A stretch of 12,576 nt of DNA from Hepatobacter sp965661165 (lineage in GTDB: Bacteria; Pseudomonadota; Alphaproteobacteria; Holosporales; Hepatobacteraceae), in the NCBI GenBank assembly GCA_965661165.1, contig CBFICL010000029.1, positions 1 to 12,576 on the forward strand, given 5' to 3'. The translations under genes were made by a program, and so were the position numbers. Numbering within the stretch: the stretch's first letter is position 1; the number at the start of each line of letters is the position of its first letter. Of this stretch, positions 5,039 to 12,402 are shown one piece after another. A model generated the notes under the pieces. That model saw only the letters and a list, made by a program, of their open reading frames with translations, had not been told where the DNA came from and did no database searches.

Positions 5039-6715
5039 TTATGGGTTTTTGGTAAGCGGCTTATATTTAAAGGGCACAACATCAGCCGTGCCTAGGCGCT
5101 TTTTCTTGTCTTGCTCATAGGCGGCATAGTTGCCTTCAAAAAACACAACACGTCCCTCCCCTTCAAAGGCCAGAATATGTGTGGCCAAACGGTCTAAGAA
5201 CCAGCGATCATGGCTGATAATAAGCGCACTTCCCGCAAAAGAAAGCAGCGCTTCTTCTAGTGACCTTAGAGTGTCCACATCCAGGTCATTGGTGGGTTCG
5301 TCTAACAGCAATACATTCGCGCCCACCTTCAAAAGCTTGGCCAAATGCAACCGGTTGCGCTCACCGCCAGACAACACACCCACAGGTTTTTGCTGATCTG
5401 ATCCACGAAACCCAAACTGCGACACATAAGCTCGAGAGGCCATGGTGCTTTTGCCCAGCGCCACCTCTTCGCGCCCGTCAGAAATTTCGTGCCACACCGT
5501 TTTATCACCATCCAAGTGCGCGCGGGTTTGATCAACGTATCCCATCACCACGGTATCACCCACCGCAATCTCACCGCCATCAGGAGCATCGTGCCCTACA
5601 ATCAACCGAAACAAGCTGGTCTTGCCCGCCCCATTGGCGCCAATCACCCCCACCAAAGCCCCTTGCGGCACTGTGAAGGACAAATCGTCAAACAAACGCT
5701 TTTCGCCATGGCTTTTTTGGACGCCCTTGATAGACAACACGTTGCTCCCCAAACGCGGCGCTTCAGGAATACGCATTGCGCATGTGTTAGCCGCACCTTT
5801 CCCTTGCTCGGCTACCAAGCGATCATAGGCTTTGAGCCTGGCCTTGCTTTGGCTGTGTCGCCCTTTGGGCGCGGTGCGCACCCATTCAAGCTCGCGGGCA
5901 ATGGCTTTATCGCGCTGCACCTGCTCGCGACCCTCCTGAGCCAGCCGCTTTTGCTTGGCCTGCAACCAGTCAGAATAGTTGCCCTCAAAGGGAAAACCCG
6001 CACCGCGGTCAAGCTCGAGGATCCACCCCACCACCTCATCTAAGAAATAGCGATCATGGGTCACCAACACCACCGTGCCTTTGTAATCTTTCAAAAAACG
6101 TTGCAGCCACGCCACCGATTCGGCATCCAGATGGTTGGTGGGCTCATCCAACAGCAACAAGTCAGGTTCAGATAACAGAAGCTTACAAAGGGCCACACGC
6201 CGCACCTCGCCTCCTGAAAGCGTGGCCACGGATGCATCGCCTGGCGGCAAGCGCAGCGCCGTTTTGGCCATATCCACACGCCGCTCAAGAGACCACCCAT
6301 CCAGGGCATCAATTTGTTCTTGAAGCTGGGCCTGCTTTTCGAGAAGCGCAGTCATCTCATCTTCAGACAAGGGCTCGGCAAAACGGGCACTTAAGGCATC
6401 AAAATCATCACGAAGCTTTTTGACAGGCCCCAGCCCTTGCTGCACATGCTCATCCACGGAAAGCGCTGGGTCTAAGACAGGCTCTTGCGGCAAATACCCC
6501 ACCGACACACCATCCGCGGCAAAGGCTTCACCCGAAAAATCTTTATCCAAGCCTGCCATCACCTTAAGCAACGTGCTCTTGCCCGTGCCATTGATGCCCA
6601 AAATGCCAATCTTAGCGCCCGGAAAAAACGATAGCGAAATATCTTGAAACAGGGTTTTGCCCTGGGGCAAGATTTTTGTCAATTCTTTTAACACATAGAT
6701 ATATTGGTAAGACAT
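5039..6715 (-). CDS. ettA: Energy-dependent translational throttle EttA (ABC-F ATPase)
   Basis: EttA binds the ribosomal E site and gates early elongation according to ATP/ADP ratio. The product from the ATG at 6715 is 558 aa (E. coli EttA has 555). An in-frame ATG at 6733 adds six residues, but the family begins at MSYQYIY; neither has a clear Shine-Dalgarno. First ABC domain: Walker A GINGTGKST (40-48), signature LSGGE (166-170), Walker B LLLLDEP with catalytic Glu191. The inserted arm region spans about 95-140. The inter-domain tRNA-interaction linker (about 240-320) is rich in Lys/Arg and contains GRHSQSKARLKAY. Second ABC domain: Walker A GANGAGKTS (359-367), signature LSGGE (448-452), Walker B with Glu473. 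No transmembrane segments are present, which separates it from transporters. The gene begins a few bases after the SRP RNA gene on the same strand. Confidence 0.96.
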   Translation of the reverse strand: MSYQYIYVLKELTKILPQGKTLFQDISLSFFPGAKIGILGINGTGKSTLLKVMAGLDKDFSGEAFAADGVSVGYLPQEPVLDPALSVDEHVQQGLGPVKKLRDDFDALSARFAEPLSEDEMTALLEKQAQLQEQIDALDGWSLERRVDMAKTALRLPPGDASVATLSGGEVRRVALCKLLLSEPDLLLLDEPTNHLDAESVAWLQRFLKDYKGTVVLVTHDRYFLDEVVGWILELDRGAGFPFEGNYSDWLQAKQKRLAQEGREQVQRDKAIARELEWVRTAPKGRHSQSKARLKAYDRLVAEQGKGAANTCAMRIPEAPRLGSNVLSIKGVQKSHGEKRLFDDLSFTVPQGALVGVIGANGAGKTSLFRLIVGHDAPDGGEIAVGDTVVMGYVDQTRAHLDGDKTVWHEISDGREEVALGKSTMASRAYVSQFGFRGSDQQKPVGVLSGGERNRLHLAKLLKVGANVLLLDEPTNDLDVDTLRSLEEALLSFAGSALIISHDRWFLDRLATHILAFEGEGRVVFFEGNYAAYEQDKKKRLGTADVVPFKYKPLTKNP

Positions 6716-6743
6716 CGGCGCCACAGCTTGCATTCATCAAAAA

Positions 6744-6831
6744 GGCCACACCCTGACCCAGCGTTCGCGTCTATGGCTGCTTCTTTCCAGATCTGACCAG
6801 GTTCTGCCGCGACCGCTGCCCAGGGGGGCCC
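6744..6831 (-). ncRNA. ffs: Signal recognition particle RNA (4.5S, small bacterial type)
   Basis: Read on the minus strand, this holds the SRP core ACCTGGTCAGATCTGGAAAG followed by AAGCAGCCA: the symmetric loop and GGAA-type tetraloop hairpin bound by Ffh. The ends pair: GGCC plus CCCUG at the 5' side with CAGGGUG plus GGCC at the 3' side, giving a single hairpin of about 88 bases. Five U residues (6743-6739) follow the last GGCC, forming an intrinsic terminator. It functions with Ffh and FtsY in co-translational targeting to the inner membrane. ettA starts immediately downstream. Exact ends are inferred from pairing and promoter spacing. Confidence 0.93.
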
Positions 6832-6837
6832 TTTCTT

Positions 6838-6867
6838 GTTATAAACGTTTTTCCACGCCTGTCACAA
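6838..6867 (-). promoter_or_regulatory. Promoter of the SRP RNA gene
   Basis: On the minus strand TTGTGA (6867-6862) and TATAAC (6843-6838) are spaced by 18 bases. The first base of the SRP RNA is 7 bases after the -10, as expected for a stable-RNA promoter. Confidence 0.55.
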
Positions 6868-6909
6868 GATCAAGCGCCACATTTCTTGAAGAGATCGCCG
6901 ACAAAAAAC

Positions 6910-8166
6910 CTAGTCATCCCACCGACGCATCACCAAAGAGGCATTGGTGCCCCCAAATCCAAAGGAATTGGACACCGCCCAGGAAATCTTTTTTTCCTTG
7001 GCCTTGTGAGGCACCAGGTCAATATCAGTTTCCTCTGAACAGTGGTCAAGGTTGAGCGTAGGCGGCAACACGCCGGTCTTGAGCGCCATCATGGTAAAGA
7101 TGGCTTCCACGCCGCCGGCCGCCCCCAAAAGGTGGCCAATGGATGATTTGGTGGATGATACGGACAACCCGCTTGTATGGCCGCCAAACACCTTGTGGAT
7201 CGCTTCAAGCTCGGCCTTATCTCCTTGCGGGGTGGACGTGCCATGGGCGTTGATATACCCCACCTGCTCACGATCAATGCCCGCTTCCTCAATCGCCTCT
7301 TGCATGGCGCGCACAGCCCCTTTGCCGTCAGGGGCAGCAATGTGATAGGCATCGCCCGACAAGCCATAACCCATCACTTCCCCATAAATCTTGGCGCCAC
7401 GGGCCTTGGCATGTTCCAGCTCTTCCAGCACCAACAGGCCAGCCCCCTCACCCATCACAAACCCATCACGATCTTTATCCCAAGGGCGCGATGCCTTTTG
7501 AGGGTGATCATTAAACCCTGTAGATAAAGCGCGCATCGACGCAAACCCCGCCACACCCAAATAGCACACAGCCGCCTCAGCGCCGCCCACAAGCATGACA
7601 TCCGCCTTATCATCGGCAATCAGCCGCGCCCCATCCCCAATGGCATGGGTGCCTGTAGCGCAAGCCGTCACCACCGCTTGGTTAGGCCCTTTCATCTTAT
7701 GACGGATCGACACCTGACCGGTGGCCAAATTGATTAAACACGACGGAATAAAGAAAGGACTCACCCGCCGCGGCCCCCCTTCATGAAGCGCCACCGACGT
7801 GTCATAGATATAGCCCAAGCCCCCAATGCCCGAGCCGATCAACACCCCGCTGCGCTCTTGCAGACGCTCATCCTCCAGCACCAGCCCTGCGTCTTTTACC
7901 GCCTCATCACTGGCCGCCAAGGCATAGGGAATAAAGCGGTCATTGCGTTTGCGCTCTGCCGGAGAAAACATCCCCTCAAAATCAAGCTCCCCTGGCGCCG
8001 TGCCGTGGGGCACCAGGCCCGCAATTTTGCATGACAAATCTTCTGTGGGAAACGTGTGAATGGGCACAATACCAGAGGCGCCGGCCACAAGCCGATTCCA
8101 CACAAAGGAAACCCCCGACCCCAGCGGGCATACCGTGCCCATTCCTGTCACCACCACACGTCGCAT
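6910..8166 (-). CDS. fabF: 3-oxoacyl-[acyl-carrier-protein] synthase II
   Basis: FabF condenses malonyl-ACP with a growing acyl-ACP in type II fatty-acid synthesis in the cytosol and sets unsaturated chain length in many bacteria. The product is 418 aa, a normal length, with the ATG at 8166 preceded by GAGGA about 9 bases upstream. The thiolase-fold catalytic triad is complete: nucleophile Cys169 in VVTACATGTH, His308 in NAHGTSTPQGD and His345 in SSIGHLLGAAGG, with Lys340 of SSTKSSIGH. The C-terminal SNSFGFGGTNASLVM (399-413) is the family's FGFGG substrate-gating loop. The N-terminal RRVVVTGMGTVCPLG is also typical. FabF rather than FabB is favoured by the sequence style and by being alone. 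acpP, its usual neighbour, is not in the window. The gene is divergent from the ferredoxin gene and 78 bases upstream of the SRP RNA on the same strand. Confidence 0.96.
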   Translation of the reverse strand: MRRVVVTGMGTVCPLGSGVSFVWNRLVAGASGIVPIHTFPTEDLSCKIAGLVPHGTAPGELDFEGMFSPAERKRNDRFIPYALAASDEAVKDAGLVLEDERLQERSGVLIGSGIGGLGYIYDTSVALHEGGPRRVSPFFIPSCLINLATGQVSIRHKMKGPNQAVVTACATGTHAIGDGARLIADDKADVMLVGGAEAAVCYLGVAGFASMRALSTGFNDHPQKASRPWDKDRDGFVMGEGAGLLVLEELEHAKARGAKIYGEVMGYGLSGDAYHIAAPDGKGAVRAMQEAIEEAGIDREQVGYINAHGTSTPQGDKAELEAIHKVFGGHTSGLSVSSTKSSIGHLLGAAGGVEAIFTMMALKTGVLPPTLNLDHCSEETDIDLVPHKAKEKKISWAVSNSFGFGGTNASLVMRRWDD

Positions 8167-8235
8167 AACTCATGTCCTCAACAAAATCTGTGAGGCAATC
8201 ATAAAAAAAAAGATGGCTCTTGCCTATATATTTTC

Positions 8236-8241
8236 TATAAT
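8236..8241 (+). promoter_or_regulatory. -10 element for the ferredoxin gene
   Basis: A perfect TATAAT at 8236-8241 lies 28 bases before the preferred ferredoxin start at 8270, which would give a leader of about 22 bases. No convincing -35 is seen. In the same divergent gap a minus-strand TATGAT (8203-8198) could serve fabF. Confidence 0.4.
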
Positions 8242-8269
8242 GATGGGCACATGTGCAGAAGATAGGATC

Positions 8270-8623
8270 ATGATTGTGCCCAAGGTAACCTTTATTAAAC
8301 CCGGTGGAGAGCGCGTGGCGATTGAGGCAGAGGCCGGGCTTTCTTTGCTTGAAATTGCGCATCAACACGGCTTAAAAGACGACCTTGAGGGGGCGTGTGA
8401 AGGCTCGCTTGCCTGTTCCACCTGTCATGTGATTGTCGACCCTCAATGGTTTGATCAATTGAGTGAAACGACGGAAGAAGAGGATGATATGCTGGATCTG
8501 GCCTTTGGCCTCACCGAAACCTCGCGCCTGGGGTGCCAGATCATCATGACCAATGCCCTGGATGGCCTTGAGGTGACGATCCCTTCTGAAAGTCGAAACT
8601 TTTCTGCCAAAACGGCGTCGTAA
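8270..8623 (+). CDS. Adrenodoxin-type [2Fe-2S] ferredoxin
   Basis: A 117-residue soluble electron carrier of the ISC/adrenodoxin group. Four cluster-binding cysteines are at 43, 49, 52 and 89, giving the characteristic C-x5-C-x2-C-x36-C, within EGACEGSLACSTCHVIVD. The N-terminal PKVTFIKPGGERVAIEAEAG is the beta-grasp start. An acidic patch (about 64-76, SETTEEEDDMLDL) is the usual docking surface for a reductase or for cysteine desulfurase/scaffold partners. The start at 8270 is chosen because family members begin at this point and a -10 lies at 8236; in-frame ATGs at 8240 and 8243 overlap that -10. AGAAG at 8257-8261 is the likely ribosome site. No isc genes are near. The likely role is electron supply for Fe-S cluster assembly or a hydroxylase; which of these cannot be told. 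The stop codon is one base before tRNA-Ser. Confidence 0.92.
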   Translation: MIVPKVTFIKPGGERVAIEAEAGLSLLEIAHQHGLKDDLEGACEGSLACSTCHVIVDPQWFDQLSETTEEEDDMLDLAFGLTETSRLGCQIIMTNALDGLEVTIPSESRNFSAKTAS

Positions 8624-8624
8624 C

Positions 8625-8714
8625 GGATGGGTGGCCGAGTGGTTGAAGGCACCGGTCTTGAAAACCGGCAAACGTTTGCGCGTTTCGTGGGTTCGAATCC
8701 CACCCCATCCGCCA
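8625..8714 (+). tRNA. tRNA-Ser, anticodon UGA
   Basis: A 90-base class II tRNA. Acceptor stem GGATGGG (8625-8631) pairs with CCCATCC (8704-8710); G is the discriminator and CCA (8712-8714) is encoded. The anticodon stem CCGGT/ACCGG encloses CTTGAAA with TGA at 8659-8661, reading UCN serine codons. The long variable arm (CAAACGTTTGCGCGTTT region) and T-loop TTCGAAT are typical. It begins one base after the ferredoxin stop codon, so it is probably cut from the ferredoxin transcript. Confidence 0.97.
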
Positions 8715-9116
8715 TCTCCCCTTCGATGATGTAAACCGCCCCCTAGAAGGGTGCATGAGACCTGCCCTCGATTTGTTCACCCTGCCTTGTTCACCTTGGT
8801 TTTTTGACCCCCGAGCTGTTCACCCAATGTTGTTACCCCTAACGTTTTCACCCTAGCATTTTCAGGCTTGAACCACCCTTAGGTAAGCGAGCGTAAGGCC
8901 CCCTGTTAAGGATCCATCTCCCCCTTGACCGCTCTTGTGACGACATCTTATGAAGGCGTTTGTGAACGAACATTCTGGGGGCCCCTTCCCTCGATGCTTC
9001 CTTTTCTTGACGCCTCAAAACGTCTTTTTTTGACAATAAATAACGTAAATCATTGATTTTTATTGTTTTTTTTGCCAGACTCAGGGTGACACACTTAGAT
9101 ATATAGAGGAAAATTT
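8715..9116. other. Intergenic region with a degenerate 15-bp repeat and promoter of the 606-residue protein
   Basis: I find no credible gene in these ~400 bases. The left part carries the short tandem repeat at 8772-8858. The middle (about 8870-9020) has no recognisable signal. The right part is AT-rich and holds TTGCCA (9072-9077) and TAGATA (9096-9101), spaced by 18, as a possible promoter of the downstream gene. Confidence 0.5.
8772..8858. repeat. Degenerate ~15-bp tandem repeat (TTGTTCACCC type)
   Basis: Six successive segments of 13-15 bases begin at 8772, 8787, 8802, 8817, 8830 and 8845, each opening with T/TG-TT-(C)ACCC or a near variant: TTTGTTCACCCTGCC, TTGTTCACCTTGGTT, TTTTGACCCCCGAGC, TGTTCACCCAATG, TTGTTACCCCTAACG, TTTTCACCCTAGCA. 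A partial seventh copy (TTTTCAGG) follows. The divergence is high, so this is an old or constrained array. No function is apparent. Confidence 0.5.
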
Positions 9117-10937
9117 ATGAAAACTGTTTGGATGACTGGGCTTTTGCTGTGGACGCCCTTGGTATGGGCCGCAGACCCCACCAACCTGCCAGATGAAACA
9201 CCGCCAAGCCCCTCTTCAGCGCCCCCTCAGCTTTCTGAGTTAAAATCCACTCCTCTATCTCGCTTCCATCAAAAAATGAACCTTGCCTCTATAAGTATCA
9301 TGCCCCCTCCGGGCACACGCATCAGGTTTTATGCGCACAAAGAGGCACAAGGTCAACCCCACCCCTTGCATGTTTGGGAAGAATATAAAGAAAACCCAGA
9401 GGCTACAAACTTCTGTTACCCCGCACCCTCAAAGGCCCTTGACAACACCTTTGACACCCTTGACGAGGCCTGTGTTTATCTCCAGCATAACGCGCCAGAG
9501 AAAACAAGGGGGCGTAACCTGAGTATAGGTTTTCAGCTCTCTATGACATTTACACCTGCGAGCCCCCTTCATCTATGCAGCCAAAACCTCACTAAGATCT
9601 CTATCTACACCTCTAAACCCCATATGCCGTGCCTTATATTGGGCGCCTTGCCTGCCCTTCAAAGGTTGAACCTGTCGATGAGATGTGGCAGCCAAAAAAT
9701 GCCCGATGGCACAGAAAAAAGGGCGACACAATCTCCCATTTTCACGTTTCCTCACACCCCTCATGGTGAGACACACCTTCCTTCCCTTACGCATGTTGAT
9801 TTTTCAGCCTCTTATACCTACCCAAGCACCGTGCCCACATGGATGGCGCACAAAGGTGTTTTTTTATCCCATGCCTTGCTTCTTGAGCACACCCATTTTC
9901 AAGGACAATGTGGATGGGGCGCTTTTTATGACCAAGACAAGCATCTTAAGCGGAATCACTTTTTTCCAGCGCCACCTCCGGACAGCGATGATTTTGGCTA
10001 CCAAGAAAAGCTGAATAACCAGTTCCCCGTTGCCAGTTTTGCCGCCGAGGACATCGGCCAGCTTTGGTCAGACATTCAGGGTCTTCAGCCCTATACGCTG
10101 CAGAAACCCCATGATGGCCAGATGCTTTTCAATGACACGCAAGAAGAGGAGCCATCGTCACTATTTGACAGAGATACATGGTGTGCTTTCCTTACGTATG
10201 TAGAGACGAACCCCTCTGTGCCACCAAGTGTGGGAGCATTACACCTTCATGATCCCAATTTCGGAATTACTTGCGAACACATGTTAGCCAACATAAACAG
10301 CACACGCAAAATCCCTGAGGGCAAGGGTTGGGAAGATGAGGGCATAGACATTGATACAGGATTACGCGCCTCGTTCCCCATGCTGAAGTCGGCGTGCGCA
10401 AGTGCCACGCACCACCCCTTAAGATCCCTCGTGAGGTGGGGACAGGGAGACTGGCTTTCCACGCGCCCGATCCACTCAACCCTGGAGGCAAAGGAGGTCT
10501 TGGACCCAGATTCTCAAACAGTCAAAGCCTTTGCTCTGACCGTCACGTGGGAAAGCACCTCACCGCTCATCCCTTCTTTGAAGGCAGGGCCCTTTTATGT
10601 GCGCTGTGACCTGGAGGCAGAAAAGCGTAAGCATTACTATGCCCAAGACATGATCACCGTCCCTCCCCCCCTCATGGAGACAGCAGACTTCACCTTCCCG
10701 AGGCCTGCTGATCAAGAAGCTGCCGAATCTTGGTTGATTCATATGGCCAACCACCTGGCCATGGAGAGTTTGAATGCCTCCCTCCCGAAACCCTATGAGA
10801 TCTCTGCAGAAACAACATCTGCTGAAGGGCCAGGCGGGGAAAAAGCGGCGGCTGAAGGCGCTGACAGGGCGCCCACACAAGGGCCACCACCTGCGTCTTC
10901 AAAAAACCCGGATGTGTCAAAAGAAGGCGACTGTTAG
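9117..10937 (+). CDS. Exported protein of unknown family (606 aa)
   Basis: I do not recognise this protein. The ATG at 9117 follows GAGGAAAA (9106-9113). Residues 1-19 form a clear Sec signal peptide (MKTVWMTGLLLWTPLVWAA, cleavage near residue 18 or 19). A Pro/Ser-rich linker covers about 20-45. The body (about 50-560) is rich in Pro, His, Phe, Trp and Cys. Two segments, LPALQRLNLSMRC (178-190) and LPSLTHVDFSAS (221-232), look like single leucine-rich-repeat strands about 43 residues apart, but there is no regular array. Cysteines (for example 100, 119, 154, 172, 190, 265, 356, 386, 427, 497) suggest an oxidised extracytoplasmic fold. The C-terminus (about 562-606) is low-complexity Glu/Ala/Gly/Pro and ends in Cys. 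No transmembrane helix follows the signal peptide. It stands alone, convergent with the photolyase. A secreted or surface role is inferred from the signal peptide only. Confidence 0.75.
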   Translation: MKTVWMTGLLLWTPLVWAADPTNLPDETPPSPSSAPPQLSELKSTPLSRFHQKMNLASISIMPPPGTRIRFYAHKEAQGQPHPLHVWEEYKENPEATNFCYPAPSKALDNTFDTLDEACVYLQHNAPEKTRGRNLSIGFQLSMTFTPASPLHLCSQNLTKISIYTSKPHMPCLILGALPALQRLNLSMRCGSQKMPDGTEKRATQSPIFTFPHTPHGETHLPSLTHVDFSASYTYPSTVPTWMAHKGVFLSHALLLEHTHFQGQCGWGAFYDQDKHLKRNHFFPAPPPDSDDFGYQEKLNNQFPVASFAAEDIGQLWSDIQGLQPYTLQKPHDGQMLFNDTQEEEPSSLFDRDTWCAFLTYVETNPSVPPSVGALHLHDPNFGITCEHMLANINSTRKIPEGKGWEDEGIDIDTGLRASFPMLKSACASATHHPLRSLVRWGQGDWLSTRPIHSTLEAKEVLDPDSQTVKAFALTVTWESTSPLIPSLKAGPFYVRCDLEAEKRKHYYAQDMITVPPPLMETADFTFPRPADQEAAESWLIHMANHLAMESLNASLPKPYEISAETTSAEGPGGEKAAAEGADRAPTQGPPPASSKNPDVSKEGDC

Positions 10938-10966
10938 GGGAAGGTGCTGATACACACGTCTTCCCG

Positions 10967-10982
10967 GGGGGCGCCGGCCCCC
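10967..10982. terminator. GC hairpin between convergent genes
   Basis: GGGGGC (10967-10972), loop GCCG, GCCCCC (10977-10982) form a perfect 6-bp hairpin between the ends of the 606-residue gene and the photolyase gene. GGGAAG (10938-10943) and CTTCCC (10960-10965) could pair just outside it. There is no T-run on either side, so it may slow polymerase or stabilise 3' ends without being a classical terminator. Confidence 0.4.
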
Positions 10983-10998
10983 TCAAAGGATGCGCATG

Positions 10999-12402
10999 TC
11001 AGGGGCGTGATAGCGCGCGGGCCTGTTGATAGCGCGCAAGGGTGTGGCGGCGCGCCGCCGATGCCTCCAGCATGGCCGGGGGATACCCCACCTTTTGACG
11101 CACATCGTCGGAAGGGTTGTGGATATCCTTGGCCGCCAACCCCGCCAGCTCGGGCACAAAGGTTTTGATATAGGTGCCGTCTGGGTCCCACGTTTCTGAT
11201 TGTTTGTGGGGGTGAAAAATGCGAAACCACGGCGAGGCATCGCAGCCCACAGAGGCGCACCATTGCCACCCGCCATTGTTGGCAGGAAAATCACCATCGA
11301 TGAGGTGTTGCATAAAAAAACGCTCCCCCTCCCACCACGGCATTCCCATCAGCTTGCAATAAAAACTGGCAGTAAGCATGCGCAGGCGATTGTGCATCCA
11401 CCCCGTGGCCTTCAGCTGGCGCATCCCCGCATCCACAAAGGGAAACCCCGTGCACCCCGTGACCCACAGGCGGTGACGCTTGTCATCAAAAGTTTCATAA
11501 GGATACACCGCCTCACGCTGAAACGGTTGCCCTTGAGATACCCAAGGGAAACACTGCATGATCATCAGATAAAATTCGCGCCAAAAAAGCTGGCGAATCC
11601 AGCCATCGGTATGGGGGTCAATCCCTTTGGCCACACAAGCTTGCCACGCCGCCCACACACATTGCCTGAGGCTGAGCACGCCTTGAGATAGATAGGGGGA
11701 AAGCAGGCTTGTGGAAGGCTTGGCGGGCACATCGCGCGCCTGTGCATAAGCCGTCAGGCGGGCCGCTAAAAAATCATGCAGCTTTTGCTGGGCTTTTTCT
11801 TCATCTGCAGGCCACAGATCTGCGCGAAAAGACGCCTTAGTCCAACAAAGAAGGTCAGGGAGCGGCAACGCAGGCCCCACCGCAGGAGGCGCCGGCAAGG
11901 GGTTGGACAAAAACACGTCCATCTGATCCATACAGTGTTTATACCACGGCGTAAACACGCGATAGGGCTTGCCCTGCTTATTGACCATCCCCTTCAAGGG
12001 CACCAACCACGGGGGGTCATACGCATGCACTGCAACGCCAAAGGCTTCCATGGCTTTCTCTACAGCCTTGTCCCGCTGTTGCTCATAAACCGGCACCTCT
12101 TTTGTGTACCACAGCTCTTTCACGCCATGAGAGCGACAATAGGCTGTCAACGCCTGGGGAAGGTCCTGATAAAAGGGGCGCTCGATCACATCCAGCGCGA
12201 TGCCACGAGAGGCCAGCCTTGGGGCCAACGTGTGCACCAGCGCTTGCCGAAAGGCGATCTTACACGGCGCGTCATCATGCTTTTCCCACTGCTGGGGGGT
12301 TGCGCACACCAGCGCGCGCACCGGCCCGCCCTTACGGCAAGCATCATAAAGCACCGGATGATCCTCAAGCCGCAGCTCTGATCGCAACCACACAAGACGC
12401 AT
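10999..12402 (-). CDS. phrB: Class I deoxyribodipyrimidine photolyase
   Basis: Repairs UV-induced cyclobutane pyrimidine dimers using blue light and reduced FAD. The ATG at 12402 follows GGGAGGGG about 8 bases upstream; an in-frame TTG at 12408 is rejected for spacing. The product is 467 aa (E. coli PhrB has 472). The N-terminal antenna domain begins MRLVWLRSELRLEDHPVL. The C-terminal FAD domain shows SLLSPYLSQGVLSLR (232-246), LFWREFY (272-278), TGFPFVDAGMRQLKATGWMH (318-337), NRLRMLTASF (338-347) and DFPANNGGWQW (371-381). Asn375 aligns with the flavin Asn378 of E. coli, and Trp379 and Trp356 with Trp382 and Trp359 of the electron-transfer chain. The outer Trp306 equivalent appears to be replaced: Tyr302/Glu303 lie at that place. 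The FRIFNP motif reads WFRIFHP. The antenna pigment cannot be read from the sequence. The gene is monocistronic as far as seen. Confidence 0.94.
   Translation of the reverse strand: MRLVWLRSELRLEDHPVLYDACRKGGPVRALVCATPQQWEKHDDAPCKIAFRQALVHTLAPRLASRGIALDVIERPFYQDLPQALTAYCRSHGVKELWYTKEVPVYEQQRDKAVEKAMEAFGVAVHAYDPPWLVPLKGMVNKQGKPYRVFTPWYKHCMDQMDVFLSNPLPAPPAVGPALPLPDLLCWTKASFRADLWPADEEKAQQKLHDFLAARLTAYAQARDVPAKPSTSLLSPYLSQGVLSLRQCVWAAWQACVAKGIDPHTDGWIRQLFWREFYLMIMQCFPWVSQGQPFQREAVYPYETFDDKRHRLWVTGCTGFPFVDAGMRQLKATGWMHNRLRMLTASFYCKLMGMPWWEGERFFMQHLIDGDFPANNGGWQWCASVGCDASPWFRIFHPHKQSETWDPDGTYIKTFVPELAGLAAKDIHNPSDDVRQKVGYPPAMLEASAARRHTLARYQQARALSRP

Noticed and set aside
6716..6733. Six-residue N-terminal extension of EttA from the ATG at 6733
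   Set aside because: It abuts the SRP RNA terminator U-run and is not part of the family's N-terminus; it cannot be fully excluded as neither start has a Shine-Dalgarno.
8455..8780. Minus-strand frames across tRNA-Ser (for example MADGVGFEPTKRANV...)
   Set aside because: These are the well-known spurious frames produced by the antisense of a tRNA-Ser gene.
8848..9036. Minus-strand 62-residue frame in the intergenic region
   Set aside because: No start signal, no motif and overlap with the degenerate repeat; likely chance.
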